Source of the DNA: CAZWTD01 sp964637345
Lineage (GTDB): Bacteria > Patescibacteriota > Patescibacteriia > HK-STAS-PATE-3
Assembly: GCA_964637345.1 (NCBI GenBank)
Contig: CAZWTD010000013.1
Span: 1-32,281 of the forward strand
Direction of reading: 5' to 3'
DNA length: 32,281 bases
Position 1 is the first letter of the stretch. Every line of letters begins with the position of its first letter. The notes beneath the pieces were generated by a model that saw only the letters and a program-made list of their open reading frames with translations, made no database searches and was not told where the DNA came from. Shown here piece by piece: positions 8,432 through 14,166 of this stretch. Position numbers and translations under genes: made by a program.

Positions 8432-10177
8432 TTAGTTGGCGGACTGGAACTCCTTCACGAGTGTATCAACCGCTTGAAGGAAAAGTTTTGGATCCATCGG
8501 ACAGCCTGGGACGGAAGCGTCGACTGGTACGACGTCAGCCACTTTCAAGACTTTCGGTAGTGCCTTGAAACGCTTGAGCAAGAACTGGATGTCTTTTTGC
8601 TGCTTCTCGGAAAAGGTGTTGCGCTGTGCCGAGGGCATTCCGACGACGGCGCAGGCGCCGATCGCGACGAGTTTTTTCGACTTCGCGCGGATCTCTTTGA
8701 GTTTTTCAACGTGATGCGGTGAGGCGATTGCGCCCTCGATAAATGCGATATCAAGCTCATCGAGAATATTATTTTTCTTCAGGACGCGCGCATGACGGAA
8801 GTCGAAGAGCCGTTTCCAATCCTGCCAGTGGTCATTCATGAGTTCCGTGAAGACGATCGTGCTATCCTCGCAGCAGGAGAAAGAAAACCAGCCGATGCGG
8901 ATTTTTCGATCCGGAGTCTTTGTCGCAGCTGGAGTAGTCATTGTTGCGAGAAGTTGTTTGAGATCGACCTTGGGATCAGCGAGTTGGGCGCGATAGGGCT
9001 CAAACTTGATGTCCAACTCAATCATTTTTGTGAGCGGCATAAGATCGAGCGTTCGATTGATCATTGTCGCTCCTTCAATTTCCCCATCCTCAACGATGAT
9101 TCTCGTGTAGCCGCCGGATTCAGGCGAGCCACGCTGGATTACTGTACGTTGATTGATAACTCGCACGTCGCCGGCAAACACTATCGAAGCGCCGAGTCCC
9201 TGTGCCGAGTAGAAGGACACATGGCGAAAGGGAACCGATCCTCCCATCATATTCAGTGCGGCCGTTTTTCCCTGCATTTGGGCGTTGGCCCAGTTGCCGA
9301 ATTGGATGTGCTCGTTGAGAATTTTATCGCCGTATTCCGCAACATCACCGGCGGTGTAGATATTCGGATCGTTGGTCTGGAGAAATTCGTTCGCCAGAAT
9401 ACCCCGGTTGCAGGCGATTCCCGCCTTCGCAACCCAGTCAACCGGACTTTTTGTTCCGATCCCAACGATAATCATGTCCGCCGGAAGCTCACGCCCGTCT
9501 TTGAGGCGTACGCCTTGAACCGAGGATTCGCCGAGGACTTCCCCCACTTCGGACTTGGCGAGAATGGAAACGCCGCCCTTTGTGAGGAAGGCTTCAATCA
9601 TGCGGCCGGCAGCTTCGTCCAAGACAGGTTCCCAAAAGTAGTTTTCGCGAATGATGAGGGTCGTCTCAAGGCCGGCGAGCTTGAGCATGTCGCACATCTC
9701 AAAACCGATGAAGCCGCCGCCAATGACAATCGCGCGTTTTGCGCTCTTGACGCCAGCGATAATGCCTTTTGCGTCATCGAGCGTTCGGAGGTAGTGAATA
9801 CCGGACTTCTCAGCGCCCGGAACGGTCCAGCGGACAACGTCAGAGCCGAGCGCAAGAAGAAGTTTCCCGTACTCGATAGTATCTCCATTGCTTACCGTTA
9901 CTCGTTGATGTTTTGGATCGAGGCTAGTCGCTTTCGTGTTTAGCGTAAAACTAATATTGTTGTCCTTGGGCCAGGATTCATTTCGAAGGTAGACTTGGTC
10001 GAAGGGAATTTTTTCAAGAAAAAAACTCGGCTTCGAGAGCATAATCCGCGAGTAGAAGCGGTAGGCTTCGTCCGAAATAATATGGATGCTCGCAGACGTG
10101 TTCGCAGCGCGGATCGTTTCCGCTGCAGTCGTACCGGCTACTCCACCCCCGATAATGAGGTAATCGACGTGGGTCAC
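8432..10177 (-). CDS. Fusion: FAD/NAD(P)-dependent oxidoreductase plus NiFe hydrogenase small subunit
   Basis: Two proteins that are usually separate are joined in one 581-residue chain. Residues 1 to about 410 form a pyridine nucleotide-disulfide oxidoreductase of the rubredoxin/ferredoxin-reductase type: FAD motif IIGGGVAGTTAAE at 8-20, NAD(P) motif VIGGGFIGFE at 151-160, and NIYTAGDVAE near 272-281. After a Thr/Pro-rich linker (about 412-424), residues 425-581 form a hydrogenase small subunit with GWFSFSCCEDS (Cys435-Cys436), AIGACAVVGMP (Cys509) and SVPGCPMDP (Cys559) as proximal-cluster ligands. The usual CxxC at the first position is replaced by adjacent cysteines, as in NuoB of complex I. 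The start is GTG, overlapping the ferredoxin stop (GTGA). Electrons would pass from NAD(P)H through FAD to the cluster and the NiFe site, or in reverse. Confidence 0.9.
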   Translation of the reverse strand: MTHVDYLIIGGGVAGTTAAETIRAANTSASIHIISDEAYRFYSRIMLSKPSFFLEKIPFDQVYLRNESWPKDNNISFTLNTKATSLDPKHQRVTVSNGDTIEYGKLLLALGSDVVRWTVPGAEKSGIHYLRTLDDAKGIIAGVKSAKRAIVIGGGFIGFEMCDMLKLAGLETTLIIRENYFWEPVLDEAAGRMIEAFLTKGGVSILAKSEVGEVLGESSVQGVRLKDGRELPADMIIVGIGTKSPVDWVAKAGIACNRGILANEFLQTNDPNIYTAGDVAEYGDKILNEHIQFGNWANAQMQGKTAALNMMGGSVPFRHVSFYSAQGLGASIVFAGDVRVINQRTVIQRGSPESGGYTRIIVEDGEIEGATMINRTLDLMPLTKMIELDIKFEPYRAQLADPKVDLKQLLATMTTPAATKTPDRKIRIGWFSFSCCEDSTIVFTELMNDHWQDWKRLFDFRHARVLKKNNILDELDIAFIEGAIASPHHVEKLKEIRAKSKKLVAIGACAVVGMPSAQRNTFSEKQQKDIQFLLKRFKALPKVLKVADVVPVDASVPGCPMDPKLFLQAVDTLVKEFQSAN

Positions 10178-10455
10178 GGGTAGACCTGCTTGTCGTCCTC
10201 GTCGTACACGAAGATAGCCCGGGTTGGGCAGGATTGAGCCGCGGCCATGAGGACGTCGTCGGTTACTGCGGAGTCTGCCAGGCTCGAGCGTTCAGCTGGG
10301 CCAGAGGTTTTAGCGCCGCCCTGCTGGAGGATTACCGCCTTGTTTTCAGCATCGAGCTCATACACACCAGGAGCATTCACAACGCAACTCGCAGCAGCAA
10401 TACAGAGATCGCGATTGACGACGATCTTTTTTATCTTTTTTGGAGCGTCAGCCAT
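10174..10455 (-). CDS. Small single-cluster ferredoxin, probably [3Fe-4S]-type
   Basis: The 93-residue acidic protein carries one cluster-binding pattern: DLCIAAASC followed at distance by QSCPTRAI. The first stretch is Cys-x5-Cys, and the position that is Cys in 4Fe-4S ferredoxins is Ala here. That three-cysteine pattern is typical of 3Fe-4S ferredoxins such as those serving P450s. A start at the ATG at 10455 is supported by GAGGA a few bases upstream. It is the first gene of the operon with the FAD/small-subunit fusion and the large subunit and most simply serves as their electron carrier. Whether it can accept low-potential electrons from the 2-oxoacid oxidoreductase is uncertain, because 3Fe-4S clusters usually have higher potential. 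Confidence 0.85.
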   Translation of the reverse strand: MADAPKKIKKIVVNRDLCIAAASCVVNAPGVYELDAENKAVILQQGGAKTSGPAERSSLADSAVTDDVLMAAAQSCPTRAIFVYDEDDKQVYP

Positions 10456-10492
10456 AGAGGTTCCTCATTAGAGCTAAGACGAAGCATCCTGT

Positions 10493-10521
10493 ATTGTACA
10501 CAAAAAATTCACCTTCGTCAT
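10493..10521 (-). promoter_or_regulatory. Promoter of the ferredoxin-hydrogenase operon
   Basis: On the - strand: ATGACG (10521-10516), 17 bases, TACAAT (10498-10493). The expected start is near 10486, leaving a leader of about 30 bases with GAGGA close to the ATG at 10455. Confidence 0.5.
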
Positions 10522-10579
10522 TCATAACGCTAGATTCTTTGCCGTTCTCTTATTTCCTGCAGCTCTAGATACCGTTCCC

Positions 10580-10654
10580 TGGTAGCCCCACGGGGAATCG
10601 AACCCCGATTACCGGCTTGAAAAGCCGATGTCCTAACCGTTAGACGATAGGGCC
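10580..10654 (-). tRNA. tRNA-Glu (anticodon TTC), CCA encoded
   Basis: A full cloverleaf reads on the - strand: acceptor GGCCCTA/TGGGGCT (the first pair is G-U), D arm, anticodon stem TCGGC/GCCGG with the seven-base loop TTTTCAA giving anticodon TTC, and T arm with TTCGATT loop between CGGGG and CCCCG. The discriminator is A, followed by an encoded CCA. Body length is 72 bases. No other gene lies close downstream; upstream on the same strand is the GC-rich stretch with a consensus promoter near 10850. Confidence 0.96.
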
Positions 10655-10838
10655 GCGGGTGATCGCGGGCTGCCGCTTCCGTCCCGACCGAATGCGTCGG
10701 GACTTCAGCTTACGCCCGCGTCCCCCTTGCCTCGCGAACGCGTGCTCGCCCGCGAATGCCGGGCTGCGCTCCTCGTTCGCTCGGTGAAGAGGTTATTGAG
10801 TAGCTTTCAGATAGAAGAAGAGCTTGAGAAACGTTGAG
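10655..10838 (-). ncRNA. Possible structured RNA or long tRNA leader with two tandem hairpins sharing one loop
   Basis: No reading frame of note lies here. On the - strand two stem-loops follow each other. The first (10780-10734) has stem GCGAACG/CGTTCGC, an internal loop, then GCCCG/CGGGC capped by GCATTCG. The second (10720-10664) has CGCGGGC/GCCCGCG, a symmetrical 10/10 internal loop, then GTCCCGAC/GTCGGGAC capped by the same seven bases, GCATTCG. The symmetrical loop can form three Watson-Crick pairs flanked by several A-G juxtapositions. A TTGACC-N17-TAGACT promoter lies just upstream on the same strand. I recognise no known RNA class. It may be the 5' part of a long pre-tRNA-Glu or an independent small RNA; both are inference from folding by eye. 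Confidence 0.4.
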
Positions 10839-10867
10839 AGTCTAACGAAAAATAGTAATCAGGTCAA
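10839..10867 (-). promoter_or_regulatory. Promoter upstream of the hairpin region and tRNA-Glu
   Basis: On the - strand TTGACC (10867-10862), 17 bases, TAGACT (10844-10839). It lies just past the ACP terminator. The next same-strand gene is tRNA-Glu, about 175 bases further. Confidence 0.55.
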
Positions 10868-10880
10868 GCCTAAAGAGAGA

Positions 10881-10909
10881 GGAGGGAGTCCGACAGTGGG
10901 ACTCCCTCC
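10881..10909 (-). terminator. Intrinsic terminator of the ACP gene
   Basis: Perfect 11-bp stem GGAGGGAGTCC/GGACTCCCTCC with a seven-base loop, eight bases after the ACP stop. The - strand tail is TCTCTCTTT. Confidence 0.8.
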
Positions 10910-10917
10910 AGAAAGGG

Positions 10918-11178
10918 CTACCCGGCAACCGTCGCCACCCGACGGCCGGCTGTACGGTCGATCAGCTCGGCAAGCTCGCCGAGGTTCTTGCAGGCGGCGG
11001 TAGCCTCCTCGTTGAGCTCGACCTGAAACTGCTCTTCGAGCGCCATCACCAGCTCGACGAGATCGAGCGAATCGGCGCCGAGATCGTCAGCCGCGCTCGC
11101 TGGCGGAATGATTCGCATCCGGTCGGTAATGCCGAGCTGTTCCGCTACAACACTAACGAAATTCTCGGACAGTATCAT
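10918..11178 (-). CDS. acpP: Acyl carrier protein
   Basis: The 86-residue acidic helical protein has the 4'-phosphopantetheine site GADSLDLVELVMALEEQF, with Ser37 as the attachment residue, in the normal place for an ACP (usual length about 78). It carries acyl groups as thioesters for fatty-acid or related synthesis. The start is supported by GGAGGGAG seven bases before the ATG. It has its own promoter and terminator, with no fatty-acid gene next to it; the only other related gene in view is the FabH-like ketosynthase at 21426. It could also serve a specialised acyl transfer instead of bulk lipid synthesis. The leader contains two copies of the palindrome CCTAGG eight bases apart (11200-11213), of unknown meaning. 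Confidence 0.93.
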   Translation of the reverse strand: MILSENFVSVVAEQLGITDRMRIIPPASAADDLGADSLDLVELVMALEEQFQVELNEEATAACKNLGELAELIDRTAGRRVATVAG

Positions 11179-11229
11179 CGTTCTCCCTCCACGTTGGGAC
11201 CTAGGAGCCTAGGGAAATGATCCGGACCC

Positions 11230-11257
11230 ACTCTACCGCGTCGCTTCTGAAAGTCAA
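11230..11257 (-). promoter_or_regulatory. Promoter of the ACP gene
   Basis: On the - strand TTGACT (11257-11252), 16 bases, TAGAGT (11235-11230). The expected start is near 11223, with a leader of about 45 bases. Confidence 0.55.
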
Positions 11258-11263
11258 GAGAAA

Positions 11264-11291
11264 GCCCCGACTTCAGTTATGAAGGCGGGGC
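11264..11291 (-). terminator. Terminator overlapping the 3' end of the 69-residue gene
   Basis: On the - strand GCCCCG/CGGGGC enclosing CTTCA/TGAAG, followed by TTTCTCTT. The stop codon (11279-11277) lies within the hairpin. Confidence 0.65.
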
Positions 11292-11486
11292 ATTGGAGCT
11301 CGACTTGAGAACTTCGACCTGGCAGGCGGCCGCAGAAAATGATTGGCCGTGGTCGTCTTTCGCCCAAACCATGTCTGGGTAGGTCGAAATCACAACAGCT
11401 TCGCCGAAGTGGCACCAACCCAGAGGCATTCTCACCCTGTCCCCGATCCGTATTTCCTTGCCGTTCTTATCACGCGGGCTTTGCAT
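11277..11486 (-). CDS. Small beta-rich protein of unknown function (69 aa)
   Basis: I do not recognise a named family. The sequence NGKEIRIGDRVRMPLGWCHFGEAVVISTYPDMVWAKDDHGQSFSAAACQVEVL has the strand-turn rhythm of a small SH3/KOW-like barrel: a GDRVR strand, a glycine-rich turn, a VVISTY strand, then a polar strand and a final VEVL. Two possible starts exist. I prefer ATG at 11486 because GGAAGGGGG sits eight bases upstream; the in-frame GTG at 11495 would touch that Shine-Dalgarno. A nearly perfect promoter (TTGACA-N17-TATTAT) and a terminator make it a one-gene unit. The function is unknown; nucleic-acid or protein binding would be typical of such barrels. Confidence 0.7.
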   Translation of the reverse strand: MQSPRDKNGKEIRIGDRVRMPLGWCHFGEAVVISTYPDMVWAKDDHGQSFSAAACQVEVLKSSSNAPPS

Positions 11487-11519
11487 CCAGGCCACCCCCT
11501 TCCGTTGAAAGAACGTGGC

Positions 11520-11548
11520 ATAATAGCGCTTACCGGCTATTTTGTCAA
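11520..11548 (-). promoter_or_regulatory. Near-consensus promoter of the 69-residue gene
   Basis: On the - strand TTGACA (11548-11543), exactly 17 bases, TATTAT (11525-11520). The predicted start is near 11513. Confidence 0.8.
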
Positions 11549-11554
11549 TGAGAA

Positions 11555-11580
11555 GAGGCGCCCCTCGAAAGAGGCGCCTC
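11555..11580 (-). terminator. Terminator of the receiver-like gene
   Basis: Perfect 8-bp stem GAGGCGCC/GGCGCCTC, eight bases after the stop at 11588, followed on the - strand by TTCTCATT. Confidence 0.7.
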
Positions 11581-11587
11581 GGTAGAA

Positions 11588-12322
11588 CTACGCTGCGTGC
11601 GGATAGAGCAGGGCTTCGGCGATTCGGTACTTGAGCTCGCCGAGTGGATTGCGCTGACGGTCGCCGAGACGGTGGACGACGCTGATCGCGTAGAGAGCCG
11701 GCGACTCCTCGGTCGCCCAGATGCCGAGTCCGGCGCAGGCCTTGAGTACCCGCTGACGATCATGGACGCGGATCGCCTCCTCGAGAATCCAGACGAACCA
11801 ATCGAATCCGACCGTCTCCTCGATCAACTGACGAACGTTCGGAAGCGTCATCGTCAGCTCGGCGAGTTCTTGGGGCGAGTGGGGCGGGGCTTGAACCCGG
11901 GTGATCCGCATTCGGAGCACTCCCTCCTTCGAAGCTTCGTTCGCCCTGGGACGGAGCGGCGTGGACGGAGCGACGATGTCCCGGAAACGCTGGCGGCTGA
12001 TGGGGCGGGTGATGAAGTCGCGCGCGCCGCGGTTTTGAGCGATGAGCGTCGCCCGCTCCGCGACGTCGACTTTCGGGACATCACCAATCAGGAAGACCGG
12101 CGGTGCCATGAAGCCGATGTTCTCCACGACGCGTCGGAGCTCATCGAGGAGAAGACCACCGGCGTCTTCGAAGTACTCGGCCACGATCGCACCGGTCGGA
12201 ACGGACTGGGCCAGACGAACGGCCCCGAGGGCAGTATCGACGAAAGAGATGACGTGTCCAGCCAGCGCCTGGGTGTACCACTGCTGGCGCAGACGGTTCT
12301 GGTCGAGGATGATGACGTGCAT
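11588..12322 (-). CDS. Receiver-like protein with degenerate phosphorylation site
   Basis: The first 120 or so of 244 residues follow the response-regulator receiver fold: HVIILDQNRLRQQWYTQAL, then TGAIVAEYFEDAGG, then PPVFLIGDVP, and GARDFITRPISRQRFRDIV. The key residues are altered. The acidic pair has one Asp (Asp7) followed by Gln, the phosphoacceptor position carries Glu49 instead of Asp, and the conserved Lys is Arg in TRPIS. This points to a pseudo-receiver that is not phosphorylated, with Glu possibly acting as a fixed charge. The remaining part (about 130-244) is helical and matches no DNA-binding domain I know. The start has GGGAGG in good position. An unusually long folded leader precedes it, with its own promoter and terminator. 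No histidine kinase is nearby. Confidence 0.7.
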   Translation of the reverse strand: MHVIILDQNRLRQQWYTQALAGHVISFVDTALGAVRLAQSVPTGAIVAEYFEDAGGLLLDELRRVVENIGFMAPPVFLIGDVPKVDVAERATLIAQNRGARDFITRPISRQRFRDIVAPSTPLRPRANEASKEGVLRMRITRVQAPPHSPQELAELTMTLPNVRQLIEETVGFDWFVWILEEAIRVHDRQRVLKACAGLGIWATEESPALYAISVVHRLGDRQRNPLGELKYRIAEALLYPHAA

Positions 12323-12536
12323 GTCGAACCTCCCATAGATGAAAAGAGCCTCATCCTGTGGGAGGCGCTAAGGTTGGTTCGGCTCCTGCCAAACCAGTCG
12401 AGATTGCAGAAAATCGGTTGATGCCGGTTTCGCAATTACGACGCCCCAAGTATTTCTTGGGTTCCTCATTCACCTAGCCCGCGAGCGGGCATAAAGCGAT
12501 CCTTTTCGGTGAATGAGTCTAGCGCCTCATCAAACT
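12323..12536 (-). promoter_or_regulatory. Long structured 5' leader with the Shine-Dalgarno in a hairpin
   Basis: About 214 bases separate the predicted start of transcription (near 12536) from the ATG at 12322. On the - strand three structures are visible. CATTCACC (12513-12506) pairs with GGTGAATG (12475-12468) around an inner GCCCGC/GCGGGC hairpin. CCCAAG (12461-12456) pairs with CTTGGG (12450-12445). Immediately before the gene CCTCCCA and TGGGAGG close a hairpin that also contains GATGA/TCATC, so the Shine-Dalgarno GGGAGG is base-paired. This suggests translational control by a ligand, protein or temperature. No known riboswitch class is recognised. Confidence 0.45.
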
Positions 12537-12542
12537 GATCGG

Positions 12543-12571
12543 ACGTTAGCATAGGATTGCGGTTTTGTCAA
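12543..12571 (-). promoter_or_regulatory. Promoter of the receiver-like gene
   Basis: On the - strand TTGACA (12571-12566), 17 bases, then TAACGT (12548-12543) preceded by TGC (extended -10). The -35 box lies only four bases from the -10 box of the divergent + strand gene, so the two promoters probably compete. Confidence 0.7.
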
Positions 12572-12580
12572 TGGTATACT
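12572..12580 (+). promoter_or_regulatory. Extended -10 promoter of the 12587 gene, leaderless
   Basis: TGG-TATACT (hexamer 12575-12580) followed six bases later by the ATG at 12587. There is no Shine-Dalgarno and no clear -35, so this is probably a leaderless start. Confidence 0.6.
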
Positions 12581-12586
12581 TGGGGT

Positions 12587-14164
12587 ATGAAAAAGGTTCA
12601 ACGAAAAAACCCCAAGTCGGCGCAATGGTTCGTCCCGGCGGAAATTACTCAGAACACGATTTTCATGATGGGCGCGCCGATCACCTTCTTCCTTCGTGAG
12701 TGGCCGAAGCGTGGGTTTGGGAATTTCGTGACGCAGTACTTCACCCTCTACGACGGCGACTTCAGCCAGATGTGGTACCGGCGGGACGAGTTTGACCGAG
12801 CCGCGGATTTTCTCGCCACGAAAATGTTGAAGAATCCGAGCTGGGCGCTTCGGGTGATTGCTGATGTTGAGCGTTGGTCCGATCAGTTCATCGAGTCATC
12901 GCGGACCTTTCGGGCTTTGCCGTTTGCCGAATACTCGAACGCTGAAATGGTGAAACGTTTTTTGGCAGTCTTGCGGTGGCATACCCTATCTCACGGGATC
13001 GGCGCCTCTGTCTCCTGGCACGCCGACGCGGACAAGGAGCGGATCACAAAAGCATTAAGCGTCCTACTTGCGAGGCGGATTGAAGAGGCTGGTCACAGCG
13101 ATCCAACTTCGATCGTCTTCAGTACGCTTTCAACGCCAGTCGAAGAGAGTTTTGTGACGCGCGAAGAGCGAGAATTTTTGAAGCTGGTGGGTCGATTGTT
13201 TCGTGTTCCTGGTTTGCGTGCCTTTGTCCGACGGGTGAATGGTCCGCGTCTTGAAGTCGAGCTTCGGTTGAAGTCGCCTCGTATGGCGGCCCAGCTTCGG
13301 ACGCACTATGAACGTTGGCGCTGGCTTCAGTATGGATACAAGGGTCCGGACTATCCGGTCTCGTATTTTCTCGATCGCATGAAGGCTCTTGCTGATGGCC
13401 GAATCGCTCCTGACCGACTCCTCCGTGAGTTGATGCAGAAAGCTCGGACGACTGCGCGCCGACAACGATCACTCGAACGTGATCTCGGATTGACTTCTCA
13501 TGAGCGCTTGCTCGTTGAGATGACCCGGCGCATGGTCTTCATCAAAGAGTATCGGAAAGGCGCGCTCTACCATGGGATGTTCTGCTACGAACCCTTCTTC
13601 CGTGAGGCCGCGCGTCGTCTTAAACTTACCCTCGAGCACGTTTGGGCGATGGATTCTTGGGAGATCGTCAACTGGCTCGAGCGCGGTAAATCTATCTCGA
13701 AACGTGAGCTTAAGGCTCGTCAGCGTTTTGCCATAGCCTACGCGACCCCGAAACAGTATACGGTACTTACGGGTGGACCAGCGAAACGTTTTTTCAAAAA
13801 GATCGTTCGAGAGGAGCCGGCCCGACCAGAGGTACAGAACGAGCTCCTTGGAACCTGCGCTTCCCCTGGGTCAGCCAAGGGCGTTGTCAAAATCATCGAA
13901 GTCCCAAATGACATGGTCAAGATGAAGACGGGCGACATCCTCGTATCCGAGACGACTTATCCAAGTCTGGTCCCGGCCATGAAGAAGGCGGCGGCCATTA
14001 TTACGAACGCAGGCGGCTTGACCTGCCACGCGGCGATTGTCAGCCGTGAACTTGGCATCCCCTGCGTTGTCGGGACGAAGGTGGCGAACAAAGTATTGAA
14101 GGACGGCGACCGAGTGGAGGTTGACGCGACGAAAGGGATGGTAAGACTTATCTCAAAAAACTAA
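12587..14164 (+). CDS. Protein with C-terminal PEP-utilising swivelling His domain, unknown N-terminal part
   Basis: The last 104 of 525 residues are the mobile phosphohistidine domain of the PEP synthase/PPDK/enzyme I family: GTCASPGSAKGVV at 422, GDILVSETTYPSLVPAMKKA, then GGLTCHAAIVSRELGIPCVVGT with the phosphoacceptor His481, and GDRVEVDATKG. The preceding 420 residues are helical, rich in Arg, Trp and Tyr, and are neither an ATP-grasp nor a PEP-binding barrel. An order of helical domain then His domain is seen in rifampin phosphotransferase, whose ATP-grasp lies at its own N-terminus. The missing ATP-grasp could be supplied by the protein at 965 (inference). The next gene encodes a protein of the same plan. 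I chose ATG 12587 because the -10 box is directly upstream. Confidence 0.75.
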   Translation: MKKVQRKNPKSAQWFVPAEITQNTIFMMGAPITFFLREWPKRGFGNFVTQYFTLYDGDFSQMWYRRDEFDRAADFLATKMLKNPSWALRVIADVERWSDQFIESSRTFRALPFAEYSNAEMVKRFLAVLRWHTLSHGIGASVSWHADADKERITKALSVLLARRIEEAGHSDPTSIVFSTLSTPVEESFVTREEREFLKLVGRLFRVPGLRAFVRRVNGPRLEVELRLKSPRMAAQLRTHYERWRWLQYGYKGPDYPVSYFLDRMKALADGRIAPDRLLRELMQKARTTARRQRSLERDLGLTSHERLLVEMTRRMVFIKEYRKGALYHGMFCYEPFFREAARRLKLTLEHVWAMDSWEIVNWLERGKSISKRELKARQRFAIAYATPKQYTVLTGGPAKRFFKKIVREEPARPEVQNELLGTCASPGSAKGVVKIIEVPNDMVKMKTGDILVSETTYPSLVPAMKKAAAIITNAGGLTCHAAIVSRELGIPCVVGTKVANKVLKDGDRVEVDATKGMVRLISKN

Positions 14165-14166
14165 CT

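Noticed and set aside
8792..9943. 383-codon open frame on the + strand
   Set aside because: It lies antisense to the FAD oxidoreductase, whose FAD and NAD(P) motifs are intact; the + product shows no family pattern.
10664..10703. Resemblance to SRP RNA (GGAAGCGGCAGCC against the family's GGAAGG-AGCAGCC)
   Set aside because: The 5' half does not pair as in the SRP apical stem, and the same bases form a much better GTCCCGAC/GTCGGGAC hairpin.
11597..12421. 274-codon open frame on the + strand
   Set aside because: Antisense to the receiver-like gene, which has promoter, Shine-Dalgarno and terminator; the + frame has none of these.
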